This document shows positions 37,361-46,136 of a stretch of DNA of 64,000 nt, in pieces (position 1 is the first letter of the stretch; the number at the start of each line of letters is the position of its first letter). The DNA is taken from positions 1 to 64,000 of the forward strand of contig CANJJD010000007.1 in assembly GCA_947474645.1 (NCBI GenBank). Reading direction: 5' to 3'. This DNA is from Alphaproteobacteria bacterium. Its GTDB lineage: Bacteria > Pseudomonadota > Alphaproteobacteria > Micropepsales > Micropepsaceae. A model generated the notes under the pieces. That model worked only from the letters and a program-made list of their open reading frames with translations. It was not told the origin of the DNA and searched no databases. The translations under genes and the position numbers were made by a program.

Positions 37361-39055
37361 TCAGGCGGGCTTTTCGCTCAGGCCCGTCTTCAGCTTGCGC
37401 TCGATCGCCGTCTTGTCGGTGTCGTCGTCGCTGAACGTCAGGGCATGGTTCCACTGGAAGCGCGCTTCGATGCGGCGGCCTGCGCGCCACAAGGCATCGC
37501 CCAGGTGATCGTTGATGGTGGGATCACCCGGCACCAGCAGCACCGCCGCCTCCAAAGTCTTGGCGGCGTCTTGGTAGCGGCCGAGCTGATAATAGGCCCA
37601 GCCCACGCTGTCCACGATATAGCCGTCATAGGGCCGCAAGCTGCGCGCCTTTTCCAGCATGGTCAGGGCGCTGGGGATGTTGCGGCCGCGGTCCACCCAG
37701 CTATAGCCCAGATAGTTCAGCAGTTCGGGCTGCTCGGGCGACAGCTTCAGCGCCGTCTGGATATCGGCCTCCGATTCATCCAGCCGCTTGAGCTTTTCCT
37801 TGGCCATGGCGCGGGCATAGAACATCGGCCAGTCGCGCCGCGCCGGCTTGGCGATGATTTTTTCCGCCTGGTTGTAGGCGTCCACGCTTTCAGCGAATTT
37901 TTCAGACGCGCGATAGGTGTCGCCTAGCGCCACCCAGCTTTCGGAATCATTGGGATCGGCCGTCACCAGCTTGCGCAAGCCGGCAATGGCTTCGTCATTC
38001 TTGCCCATCCGCTGCAGATCGAGCGAGGCCTGCACCTGGGCCATGCGGAAGTAAGGCGATGACGGCTCAATGCTGCGATAGATGGCGATGGCGGATTCAT
38101 ATTTGCGCAAAGTCTCGAACCGGTCGGCCATCAGCACCTGGGCCAGGCCCAGATCGGAGCGCAGATACAGCGCCATGCGCAGATACAGGATCGAGACTTC
38201 GGCGCTTTGCGCGTCGGTCAGCGAAGCGGCGATGCCGAACAGCGCCTCGGCGGCGCCGTCGGCGGGCGTGCGGATCATGCCGTCCGGCTTTTGCCCGGCG
38301 GCGATGCGCGCCAGTCCGGGACGGGTGACGCTGGCCAGGCCGCCTTCATTGATGTGGGATTGGTAGAGCTTGGCGGCTTCCTCGCCGCGGCCCTGCCGTT
38401 CCAGGAAACGGCCATAGGATTCCAGCACGCGCGGCGTCGGCGCGGTGGAGCCCAGCGCCTTCTTGTAGGCGGCGTCGGCGGGCGCGGCGTTGTTCAGATA
38501 GTCCTGCAGCAGCGCGGTGTGGAACGCCGCCATGCCTTCGGCGCCCTTCTGCTCGGTCAGCGCCGACAAGTCCTTTTGCATGCCGGCCGTATCGCGCTCG
38601 GCCGCCGCCGCCCAGGCGTCGAACAGGGAAAGCGTCAGGGCGGTAAAGGGCCCCTTGGCCGACAGCGACAATTGCTTGCGCACCTCGGCATAGTCTTTGT
38701 GCTTGAAGCCGATCACCGCCAGCGCCAGGCGCGCCGCGCGGTCGTCCGGCGTCGTCACGACCACGGCCTGGGCATATTTGCCGGCGGCGTCGAAATCGCC
38801 CGAGGTGGTGGAATAAAAGAAGGACAGCGCCAGCAGCGAGGAATTGCCCGGATCGTTGGACAGGGACTGGCTGTAATAGCGGGCAGCCTGCGGCAGGTCA
38901 TGTTCATTGGCGGCGAAGCGGGCCGACAGATAGGTGGAGAAGGCCTGCGACGACCGCTCGGACTCCACTTGCGACGGCGAAGGCTGCTGGGCGGCGCATC
39001 CGCTCAGCAAGAGGGCGATCCCAGTCAAGGCGATAAGAGGCAGGGCGCGGCGCAT
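37361..39055 (-). CDS. TPR-repeat lipoprotein
   Basis: The 564-residue protein begins with a lipoprotein signal (RRALPLIALTGIALLLSGCA, lipobox LSGC) and consists largely of tetratricopeptide repeats from about residue 35 to 550, the clearest being near the C-terminus (LNYLGYSWVDRGRNIPSALT, VDSVGWAYYQLGRYQDAAKT, NDHLGDALWRAGRRIEA). Such proteins scaffold envelope complexes. The same family often sits next to ispE or ETF-QO in alphaproteobacteria. It starts seven bases after the ETF-QO stop. Confidence 0.9.
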   Translation of the reverse strand: MRRALPLIALTGIALLLSGCAAQQPSPSQVESERSSQAFSTYLSARFAANEHDLPQAARYYSQSLSNDPGNSSLLALSFFYSTTSGDFDAAGKYAQAVVVTTPDDRAARLALAVIGFKHKDYAEVRKQLSLSAKGPFTALTLSLFDAWAAAAERDTAGMQKDLSALTEQKGAEGMAAFHTALLQDYLNNAAPADAAYKKALGSTAPTPRVLESYGRFLERQGRGEEAAKLYQSHINEGGLASVTRPGLARIAAGQKPDGMIRTPADGAAEALFGIAASLTDAQSAEVSILYLRMALYLRSDLGLAQVLMADRFETLRKYESAIAIYRSIEPSSPYFRMAQVQASLDLQRMGKNDEAIAGLRKLVTADPNDSESWVALGDTYRASEKFAESVDAYNQAEKIIAKPARRDWPMFYARAMAKEKLKRLDESEADIQTALKLSPEQPELLNYLGYSWVDRGRNIPSALTMLEKARSLRPYDGYIVDSVGWAYYQLGRYQDAAKTLEAAVLLVPGDPTINDHLGDALWRAGRRIEARFQWNHALTFSDDDTDKTAIERKLKTGLSEKPA

Positions 39056-39062
39056 ACTTGTC

Positions 39063-40718
39063 CTACATATTCGCATAATTGGGTCCGCCGCCGCCTTCGG
39101 GGGTGGCCCAGGTGATGTTCTGCGACGGATCCTTGATGTCGCAGGTTTTGCAGTGCACGCAATTCTGGGCGTTGATCTGGAACCTTGGCCCGGAACTGTC
39201 TTCTACCACTTCATAAACGCCCGCCGGGCAGTAGCGCTGCGCCGGTTCGGCATATTCGGGCAAATTGACCGAAATGGGAATGGCCGGATTCTTCAGCACC
39301 AGATGAACCGGCTGGTCTTCTTCATGGTTGGTGGCGGACAGGAACACGCTGGACAGCCGGTCGAAGGTCAACCGCCCGTCAGGCTTGGGATAGACGATCC
39401 TGGGGCTGTCGGCGGCTTTGTGCAGGCCGGCGAAATCCGGTTCCCCATGGCCCAGGGTTCCAAACAGGGAAATGCCGAACAGTTGGTTGGTCCAGAGGTC
39501 CAACCCGATGAAAGGCAGCGCCAGCAGAGTGCCCAGGCGCGACCAGAGCGGCTTGGCGTTGCGCACCATCTTCAAGTCCTTGGCCACCCAGCTTTGGGCG
39601 TAAGCGTCGTCGTAATCGGCCAGCCGGTCATGCGCCCTGCCCGCCTTCAATGCTGCGGCGGCGGCTTCGGCGGCCAGCATGCCGGTCTTCATGGCGTTGT
39701 GGCTGCCCTTGATGCGCGGCAGGTTGACGAAACCGGCGCTGCAACCGATCAGCGCCCCGCCGGGGAGGGAAAGCTGCGGCACCGACTGGGTGCCGCCCTC
39801 GGTGATGGCGCGCGCGCCATAGCCGATGCGCTTGCCGCCTTCGAGAATCTTCGCAATGGCAGGATGGGTCTTGGCGCGCTGGAATTCGCCGAACGGATCC
39901 AGCCAGGGGTTCTTGTAATTGAGATGCACCACAAAGCCGATGGAGCAAAGATTGTCGCCCCAGTGATACATGAAGAGGCCGCCGCCGGTCTGGCTGTCCA
40001 GCGGCCAGCCCATGCCGTGCAGCACCAGGCCGCGCTTATGCTGGGTGGCGGGAAGCTCCCACAATTCCTTCAAGCCGATGCCGAATTTTTGCGGCTCGCG
40101 ATCCTTGTGCAGGTCGAACTTGGCGCAAAGCTGTTTTGACAATGAGCCGCGCGCGCCTTCGGCGAACAAAGTGTACTTGCCGCGCAGTTCCATGCCCAGC
40201 GTGTAGCTATCTTTATGATGACCGTCCTTGGCGACGCCCAGGTCGCCGGTGATCACGCCTTTGACCGCGCCGTCCTCCAGGATCAACTCATGCGCCGGAA
40301 AGCCGGGATAGATTTCCACCCCCAGGCTTTCGGCCTGCTGGCCCAGCCATTTGCACAGGTTGGACAGGCTGACGATGTAGTTGCCGCGATTGCTCATCAG
40401 CGGTGGAAACAGCAGATGCGGGATGGTGAGCGCGCCCGCCCTGGTGAAAAAGCAAAAGCGGTCATCGCTGACCTGTGTGTCCAGCGGCGCGCCCGTGTCT
40501 TTCCAGTCGGGGATCAGCTCGGTCAGCGCCTTGGGATCGATCACCGCGCCCGACAGGATATGCGCCCCGATCTCCGAGCCTTTTTCGAGGACGCAGACAC
40601 TGATCTCGGACGACAACTGCTTCAGCCGGATGGCCGCGGCCAGGCCCGCGGGACCGCCGCCGACGATGACAACGTCATAGTCCATGCTTTCGCGGGTCGG
40701 GGTTTCAGCGTCGGCCAT
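39063..40718 (-). CDS. Electron transfer flavoprotein-ubiquinone oxidoreductase
   Basis: ETF-QO passes electrons from acyl-CoA and amino-acid dehydrogenases, via ETF, to ubiquinone at the inner membrane. The 551-residue protein has the FAD motif VVIVGGGPAGLAAAIRLKQ, GCSAGFVNLPRIKGSHNAM in the middle, and the C-terminal [4Fe-4S] cysteines in YCPAGVYEV and NCVHCKTCDIKDPSQNI. The ETF genes themselves are not in this window. It leads a leftward run with the TPR lipoprotein and ispE, and diverges from the uracil-DNA glycosylase gene. Confidence 0.97.
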   Translation of the reverse strand: MADAETPTRESMDYDVVIVGGGPAGLAAAIRLKQLSSEISVCVLEKGSEIGAHILSGAVIDPKALTELIPDWKDTGAPLDTQVSDDRFCFFTRAGALTIPHLLFPPLMSNRGNYIVSLSNLCKWLGQQAESLGVEIYPGFPAHELILEDGAVKGVITGDLGVAKDGHHKDSYTLGMELRGKYTLFAEGARGSLSKQLCAKFDLHKDREPQKFGIGLKELWELPATQHKRGLVLHGMGWPLDSQTGGGLFMYHWGDNLCSIGFVVHLNYKNPWLDPFGEFQRAKTHPAIAKILEGGKRIGYGARAITEGGTQSVPQLSLPGGALIGCSAGFVNLPRIKGSHNAMKTGMLAAEAAAAALKAGRAHDRLADYDDAYAQSWVAKDLKMVRNAKPLWSRLGTLLALPFIGLDLWTNQLFGISLFGTLGHGEPDFAGLHKAADSPRIVYPKPDGRLTFDRLSSVFLSATNHEEDQPVHLVLKNPAIPISVNLPEYAEPAQRYCPAGVYEVVEDSSGPRFQINAQNCVHCKTCDIKDPSQNITWATPEGGGGPNYANM

Positions 40719-40785
40719 GAATCGCCTTGTTATTGGCTTCTTTTCTAACTGGCCTGAGGGCTCCCCGAAAGCCTAAGATCGGGCG

Positions 40786-41580
40786 ATGAACGATACGTTA
40801 TCAACCCTGAACTGGCTGGTGGAAGCCGGCGCCGATGAGGCGGTGGCCGAGGAACCGGTCAACCGGCTGGCGGCGAAAGCCGCCGTCCAGCCTTTGCAGG
40901 CGCCGCGCCCGGCCCCTGCCCGCGCGCCTGCGCCGATCATAGAAGATGATGCCGTCGGCGGCGCCATGGCAAGCGCGGCGGCGGCAACCAACTTGGCGGA
41001 ACTTCAGGCGGCGCTGGAAGCGTTCGATGGCTGCGCCCTCAAGCGCACCGCCACCAACACCGTGTTCGCCGATGGCGTTGTGTCGGGACGCATCCTGTTG
41101 ATCGGCGAAGCCCCCGGCCGGGACGAAGACCGCGTCGGCAAGCCCTTCGTCGGCAAGGCCGGGCAGTTGCTGGACAAGATGCTGGCCTCGATCGGGCTGG
41201 ACCGGAAGACCAACGCCTACATCACCAACGTCATCAACTGGCGCCCGCCGGACAATCGCGATCCCACGCCGGAGGAAGCGGCCGCCTGCCTGCCCTTCCT
41301 GCGCCGCCATATCGAGCTGGCCGATCCGGAAGTCATCATCCTGCTCGGCGCGGTGGCGGCGCGGCATGTGGTGGGGATTTCCGACGGCATCATGAAATTG
41401 CGCGGCCGCTGGCTGGAATATCGCGTGGGCGAGCGCATGGTGCCGCTGATGCCGACCTTGCATCCCGCTTATCTGCTGCGCCAACCGGCGCACAAGGAGC
41501 TGGCCTGGCGCGACCTGCAGGCGGTGCGAGAGAAAATGAAGGCGCTCGGGTTGCCGCAAAGCGCGACGCAGTCTAACTAG
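40786..41580 (+). CDS. Family 4-like uracil-DNA glycosylase lacking two cluster cysteines
   Basis: The enzyme removes uracil from DNA. The 264-residue protein has an alanine/proline-rich N-terminal extension of about 75 residues, then the core with GEAPGRDEDRVGKPFVGKAG, VINWRPPDNRDPTPEE and LHPAYLLRQ. Classical family 4 enzymes bind [4Fe-4S] through four cysteines; here only DGCALK and AACLPF remain, and the usual NVVKCRPP cysteine is tryptophan (NVINWRPP). It therefore probably lacks the cluster. A similar WRPP form is, to my knowledge, common in alphaproteobacterial homologues. Confidence 0.88.
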   Translation: MNDTLSTLNWLVEAGADEAVAEEPVNRLAAKAAVQPLQAPRPAPARAPAPIIEDDAVGGAMASAAAATNLAELQAALEAFDGCALKRTATNTVFADGVVSGRILLIGEAPGRDEDRVGKPFVGKAGQLLDKMLASIGLDRKTNAYITNVINWRPPDNRDPTPEEAAACLPFLRRHIELADPEVIILLGAVAARHVVGISDGIMKLRGRWLEYRVGERMVPLMPTLHPAYLLRQPAHKELAWRDLQAVREKMKALGLPQSATQSN

Positions 41581-41601
41581 AATCTTCCGCTTCGAAGGCT
41601 T

Positions 41602-43380
41602 TTGACCATTCGCACATCTGTTGCCTTAGCCTGTCTGTTGCTGGCTGCCTTGCCGGCATGGGCGCAGCCTGCCGTCCCGGTGACGGCGCCGCCGCCCCCA
41701 CCGGTATCCGGCCCCGCATCGCCCACCATCCTCAGCCCCGATGACGTGGCGCTGTATAAAGAGATCATGGCGGCGGAGCGCGACGGCAAATACGCCCGCG
41801 CCAAGAGCCTGGTCGCCAAGCTCAGCGATACCTCGCTGGTCGGCTATGCCGAGGCGCAGCATTTCCTGTCGGCCCCGCCCAAAAGCCTGACCATCCAGCC
41901 CTTGGTAGAATGGCTGGAGCAATATCGCGACCTGCCGGTGGCCGACCGCATCTATCGCCTGGCGGTGGCGCGTTCGACCAAGAAAGTGCGCCGCCATCGC
42001 AAGACCGTGATCGTGGCGGTGGTTACCAACATCCCCGCGCCCACCGGCGTGGGCCGCCGCACCGGCGGCTATGAAGACCAGGAAATGCCCGAGCCGGTAC
42101 CGGCGGCCGAAACCGCGCGCGGCGTGATGCCGGGCATCCTGGCCGCCATCAAGGCCGGCAACCCCGATGAAGCCCTGGCGCTGATGCAAACGGTGCAGGC
42201 GCAGAGCACGCCGTCCGACGTGTCGGTAATGGCGCACCGCATCGCCGCTTCCTATCGCGCCGAAAGCCGCGATGCCGATGCCTACAGGCTGGCGACCTCG
42301 GTGCCCGATGGCGGCATGCCGCAGTTGCAGTGGGATGCGGGCTTTGCCGCCTACCGGCTGGGCGACTGGGCCAATGCCAAACTGTGGCTGGAAAAGCTGG
42401 CGGAAAATCGCGACAGCCCCTACTCCTTGCGCGCGCAAGGAGCCTTCTGGGCGGCGCGCGCCCATATGCAGTCCGGCGACCCCTTGAAGGTGATCACCCT
42501 GCTGAACTTCGCCGCCGCCAAGCAGCCCAGCTTCTACGGCCTGATCTCCGAGCGCATGCTGGGCATCGACACCCAGACCGGCTTTGCCGACGCCATCCTC
42601 AATGAAGGCGATTTCCGCGACCTGATGGCGGTGCCGGCGGCGCGCCGCGCCGTGGCGCTGTGGCAGATTGGCGAAAGCGAATTCGTCGGCCCCGAACTCA
42701 ACCGCGCCTTCGTCAACAACAATGAACGGCTGGATCCGGGCATGGCGGCGCTGGCGCGGGCCATCGGCGTGCCCAATGTCGAGTTGCGCGCCAGCGAGGC
42801 CAGCGCGGCGCGCGGCATCATCCTGACCGGCCTGTTCCCGGTGCCGCCCTACAAGCCCGATGGCGGCTATCGCATTGATTCATCGCTAGTGCTTGCCTTT
42901 GCCCGCATCGAAAGCCGCTTCCAAGCCCAGGCCACCTCGCCGGTGGGGGCGCGCGGGTTGATGCAGGTGATGCCCGCCACCGCCGCCAGGCTTGGTGTCA
43001 CCGATCCCGACACGCTGTATGATCCGGGTGTCGCCCTGTCGGTGGGCCAGCGTTACATCGAGCAGCTTCTGGGACGGCTGGACGGCAACCTGCTGCAGCT
43101 TGGCGGCGCCTATAATGCCGGGCCGGGATCGGTGGACCGCTGGCGCAGCACCAAGGCCGGCGGCAACGATCCGTTGCTGTTCGTGGAAAGCATTCCGGTG
43201 GCGGAGACGCGCTCCTACGTCAAACGGCTGATGGTCTATCACTGGCTGTATCGCCGCCGCTTCGGCCAGGACGCCAACAGCTTGCAGGAAACCGCCAGCG
43301 GCGCCTGGCCGACCTATCGGCCGGCGCAAGCCCGGGCGGCTGCCACTGCCGATGGCCTCAGGACAAGTTCGCCGAACTAG
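41602..43380 (+). CDS. Soluble lytic transglycosylase
   Basis: The 592-residue periplasmic protein has a signal peptide (VALACLLLAALPAWAQ), a long alpha-helical region of Slt70 type, and a C-terminal SLT domain with FARIESRFQAQATSPVGARG, whose glutamate is catalytic, then LMQVMPATAARLG and QLGGAYNAGPG. It cleaves peptidoglycan to 1,6-anhydromuramyl products. The TTG start at 41602 is accepted because GAAGG lies just upstream and the signal peptide follows at once; no in-frame ATG precedes it. It converges on the glycosyltransferase gene with a shared CTAG. Confidence 0.93.
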   Translation: MTIRTSVALACLLLAALPAWAQPAVPVTAPPPPPVSGPASPTILSPDDVALYKEIMAAERDGKYARAKSLVAKLSDTSLVGYAEAQHFLSAPPKSLTIQPLVEWLEQYRDLPVADRIYRLAVARSTKKVRRHRKTVIVAVVTNIPAPTGVGRRTGGYEDQEMPEPVPAAETARGVMPGILAAIKAGNPDEALALMQTVQAQSTPSDVSVMAHRIAASYRAESRDADAYRLATSVPDGGMPQLQWDAGFAAYRLGDWANAKLWLEKLAENRDSPYSLRAQGAFWAARAHMQSGDPLKVITLLNFAAAKQPSFYGLISERMLGIDTQTGFADAILNEGDFRDLMAVPAARRAVALWQIGESEFVGPELNRAFVNNNERLDPGMAALARAIGVPNVELRASEASAARGIILTGLFPVPPYKPDGGYRIDSSLVLAFARIESRFQAQATSPVGARGLMQVMPATAARLGVTDPDTLYDPGVALSVGQRYIEQLLGRLDGNLLQLGGAYNAGPGSVDRWRSTKAGGNDPLLFVESIPVAETRSYVKRLMVYHWLYRRRFGQDANSLQETASGAWPTYRPAQARAAATADGLRTSSPN

Positions 43381-44036
43381 AGATGCGCCATCAGGCGCGA
43401 CGGCACGCGCAGCGCATGCAGAACGATCAGCGCAAAGCCGCTCAGCGCGCTTTTGGGCGCCCGCGAGACATTCACCGCGCGTGAGCGCAAAGACACCAAC
43501 CGCCGCCGCCCGATGCGGCGGACGATATCGGCATCTTCCATGTCGGCCAGAGCGCGATAGCCGCCGATCTTCTGGTAAAGCCGCTTGGGGATCAGCAGCC
43601 CCTGGTCGCCATACGGCAGCGCGAACAGCGCGGTGCGCCAATTGGCCTTGGTCTCGGCGCGGCGGGCTTCGCCGGAAAAATCCTCCAGCGCGAAACGGAA
43701 GGCAGCGGCGCGCGGCTGTTCCATCACCGCCTGTTCCATGAAGGATTCCGCTTCCACTTCCCAGCCGGGCTCCAGCGCGGTTTCCGGATGCAGGAACAAC
43801 AGCCAGTCGCTGCGCGCGATGGCGGCGCCATCGGCGAGCTGGATGCTGCGGCCCTTCTTGGCATGAACGATGTGGGCGCCCGCCGCGTCGGCAATCTCGA
43901 GTGTCGCATCGCCGGAGCCGGCATCGCTGACAATCACTTCGCGCACCACTCCGCGCACCGCCGCGGTGATCAGGCTGTCGAAACAGCGCGGCAGCAGGCG
44001 TTCGGAATTGGAAGTGGGAATGACGACGCTGATCAT
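43377..44036 (-). CDS. Family 2 glycosyltransferase-like protein
   Basis: The 219-residue protein has the GT-A start MISVVIPTSNSERLLPRCFD, VSDAGSGDATLEIA, and a later MEDADIVRRI like the ED motif of TIGR04283-type glycosyltransferases. The C-terminus (VLHALRVPSRLMAHL) is hydrophobic and basic. Neither donor nor acceptor can be inferred. A 683-base region without a convincing gene lies upstream. Confidence 0.82.
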   Translation of the reverse strand: MISVVIPTSNSERLLPRCFDSLITAAVRGVVREVIVSDAGSGDATLEIADAAGAHIVHAKKGRSIQLADGAAIARSDWLLFLHPETALEPGWEVEAESFMEQAVMEQPRAAAFRFALEDFSGEARRAETKANWRTALFALPYGDQGLLIPKRLYQKIGGYRALADMEDADIVRRIGRRRLVSLRSRAVNVSRAPKSALSGFALIVLHALRVPSRLMAHL

Positions 44037-44542
44037 GCCCCATCATGGCCTGTCACGCGCGGATGCGCAAAAACTTTGCGGCACATGCGTCAAATGTTCA
44101 GGGTTAAAACTCCGGGAACTGACTATTCCTTAGGCGTTTTCAAAGCCCTTCGTCCTGCAAATGGATTTGAAATCAGCGGTCCCAGGCACTTGCGCATCAA
44201 CCGACAAAATTGCGAACCAGCCGCGCGTCGCGTTGCAAACCACCGTTGAGCAGAAAACGGACCGGACACAACACCCGACAGGAAATGCGCCGCCGCTGTG
44301 ATCTTGTGTGATGACAAACCCGAAAATATAGGCCGGTGCCATCGCACTGGAGAGGCTCGTCGAGCAGGCCAAGCGCGCAGCCTTGGACAGGTTACGCCCC
44401 CACAGAATGGCCCCAAACCCTGAGGAATTAGCCCCGTACGATATGGAACCTTTCTCGGAATTTCGTGTTTACGGTGTCATGGGGAACTTGGGGCACTTCA
44501 AAAATCACGCTTTTCGGACGCGCTGGCGAGGCGCGGGAGCCC

Positions 44543-44659
44543 ATGTCCCTGCTCGCTGAAACCGCCATTATCGCCATATACAGGGCCGCCGCCTTGGCGA
44601 TCGAGGCTGGAGCGACCGATTTCCAGGTTCGAAGCCCGTACACGCTCTCGTACAAGTAA
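44543..44659 (+). CDS. Possible small protein, 38 residues
   Basis: An ATG with GGGAG four bases upstream opens a 38-codon frame (MSLLAETAIIAIYRAAALA ... ATDFQVRSPYTLSYK). About three quarters of its third codon positions are G or C, closer to real genes here than the frame upstream of this ATG, which is open back to a GTG at 44465. The product would be a helix followed by a short strand. No family is recognised and it may be chance. Confidence 0.25.
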   Translation: MSLLAETAIIAIYRAAALAIEAGATDFQVRSPYTLSYK

Positions 44660-44684
44660 GAAACCACCCCTCGGTCTTTTGTAC

Positions 44685-44712
44685 TTGTTTTGTTCTCTTT
44701 TGGAACTATAGT
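44685..44712 (+). promoter_or_regulatory. Promoter for the radical SAM gene, possibly leaderless
   Basis: TTGTTT (44685-44690) and TATAGT (44707-44712) are 16 bases apart. The ATG of the radical SAM gene is at 44720, only seven bases after the -10 box, so the transcript could start at or next to the start codon and lack a leader. No Shine-Dalgarno sequence is evident. Confidence 0.45.
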
Positions 44713-44719
44713 CCCAGGC

Positions 44720-45823
44720 ATGACAATCGTCCTCAACACCACCATCCGCCCGGAAGTGCTGCATGGCCGCGGCGCCGTCTCCAATGCGGTGGGGCGCTTT
44801 GAAAAGCAGACCCGCGTGCTGCTGGATGACGGTTGGGACGATGGCTGGCGGGCCGATGACAATACCCCTGCCCCCTTGCGCACCGAGGTCATCCACGACG
44901 CCACCCGCACGATCATCGCCCGCAACAAGTCACCGGACATTTCCTTCGACCAGTCGATCAATCCCTATCGCGGCTGTGAGCATGGCTGCATCTATTGCTT
45001 CGCCCGGCCGTCCCACGCCTATCTCGGCATGTCGCCGGGAGTGGATTTTGAATCCCGCCTGTTCGCCAAGCCCAATGCCGCGTCCCTGCTGGCCAAGGAA
45101 CTGAGCGCGCCCGGTTACGTGCCAAAAGTGATCGCCATGGGCACCAACACCGATCCCTACCAGCCGCTGGAAAAGAAGATGCGCATCACGCGCAGCATCC
45201 TGGAGGTGCTGCGCGACTTTCGCCATCCGGTGGCCATCGTCACCAAGTCGCCGCTGATCCTGCGCGATGCCGATATCCTGTCCGACATGGCCGCGATGGG
45301 CCTGGCCAAGGCGGCGCTGTCCATCACCACCTTGGACCGCAAGCTGGCGCGGGCGATGGAGCCGCGCGCCGGTACGCCGCAGCGGCGGCTGCAGGCCATC
45401 CAGGGACTGACCGATGCCGGCGTGCCCGCCGGCGTCATGTTCGCCCCCGCCATTCCGGCGCTGAACGATCATGAGATGGAAGCGGTGCTGAGCGCTGCGG
45501 CCGGCTATGGCGCGCGCAGCGCCGGTTATGTGCTGCTGCGCCTGCCGCTGGAGATCAAGGACCTGTTCCGCGAATGGCTGGACGTGAACGTGCCCGACCG
45601 CGCCAAGCACGTCATGACCCTGGTGCGCCAGATGCGCGGCGGCAAGGATTACGATGCCAACTGGAACACCCGCATGACCGGCACCGGGCCTTACGCCCAG
45701 GTGATGGCGCGCCGTTTCCACATGGCGGTGAAGCGGCTGGGGCTGAACCGGCCCACCGCGCCGCTGGCCGTCCACAAGTTCAAGCGCCCGTCCCGGCTGG
45801 GCGACCAGCTCTCGCTGCTCTAG
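44720..45823 (+). CDS. PA0069-family radical SAM protein
   Basis: The 367-residue protein has the radical SAM cysteines in YRGCEHGCIYCFARPSHAYLG (CxxxCxxC) near residue 85 and belongs to the group annotated as PA0069 or SplB-related, which has no settled function. The N-terminal segment HGRGAVSNAVGRFE and the middle VIAMGTNTDPYQPLE are typical. The gene order radical SAM, rnhB, ccrM is, as far as I know, repeated in related genomes, but a functional link is not shown. It converges on sugE with a shared CTAG. Confidence 0.88.
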   Translation: MTIVLNTTIRPEVLHGRGAVSNAVGRFEKQTRVLLDDGWDDGWRADDNTPAPLRTEVIHDATRTIIARNKSPDISFDQSINPYRGCEHGCIYCFARPSHAYLGMSPGVDFESRLFAKPNAASLLAKELSAPGYVPKVIAMGTNTDPYQPLEKKMRITRSILEVLRDFRHPVAIVTKSPLILRDADILSDMAAMGLAKAALSITTLDRKLARAMEPRAGTPQRRLQAIQGLTDAGVPAGVMFAPAIPALNDHEMEAVLSAAAGYGARSAGYVLLRLPLEIKDLFREWLDVNVPDRAKHVMTLVRQMRGGKDYDANWNTRMTGTGPYAQVMARRFHMAVKRLGLNRPTAPLAVHKFKRPSRLGDQLSLL

Positions 45824-46131
45824 CCCAACTTCATCAGCACCAGCCCGCTCACGATCATCGTGGCAGCGACCAGGCGCGCAGGGTTCGCGGCCTCGCCCAG
45901 CATCACCACGCCCAGCACAAAGGCCCCCACCGCGCCGATCCCGGTCCAGATCGTATAGGCGGTGCCCAGCGGCAGGCTGCGCATTGACAGCGCCAGCAGG
46001 CCGAAGCTGGCGGCCGCAGCGCCGACGGTCACAAGGCTGGGCACAAGCTTTGTGAAGCCTTGCGACTGTTTCATGGCGTATGCCCAGACCACTTCCAGCA
46101 GTCCGGCGACAATCAGGAATATCCAGGCCAT
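45820..46131 (-). CDS. sugE: SugE/Gdx-type small multidrug resistance transporter
   Basis: The 103-residue protein has four transmembrane helices and the SMR signature MAWIFLIVAGLLEVVWAYAM with the essential glutamate at residue 13, followed by KQSQGF, and a C-terminal LGEAANPARLVAATMIVSGL. The SugE subgroup includes guanidinium exporters (Gdx). The start at 46131 has AAAGGA seven bases upstream, but that site lies in a hairpin, and a further hairpin with an ACGG loop is next to it, which fits regulation by an RNA element. Confidence 0.9.
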   Translation of the reverse strand: MAWIFLIVAGLLEVVWAYAMKQSQGFTKLVPSLVTVGAAAASFGLLALSMRSLPLGTAYTIWTGIGAVGAFVLGVVMLGEAANPARLVAATMIVSGLVLMKLG

Positions 46132-46136
46132 GGCCG

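Larger units (their letters stand above)
44037..44719. other. 683-base region without a convincing gene
   Basis: This is the longest non-coding stretch in the window and is visibly poorer in GC than its neighbours. It contains a weak small reading frame (44543-44659), an ACAAGTA ... TACTTGT inverted repeat near 44652-44688, and a promoter next to the radical SAM gene. I see no tRNA, tmRNA, SRP or 6S RNA pattern that I can support. It could be a decayed gene, an unrecognised small RNA or a regulatory region. Confidence 0.4.

Noticed and set aside
44600-44660. A tRNA-like T-loop, GGTTCGAA
   Set aside because: No acceptor stem, D-arm or anticodon arm can be paired around it; the match is to a short common string only.
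44692-44706. GTTC-N7-GAAC, a possible LexA (SOS) box before the radical SAM gene
   Set aside because: The alphaproteobacterial LexA site is a direct repeat, GTTC-N7-GTTC. Here the second half is inverted, so it does not match.
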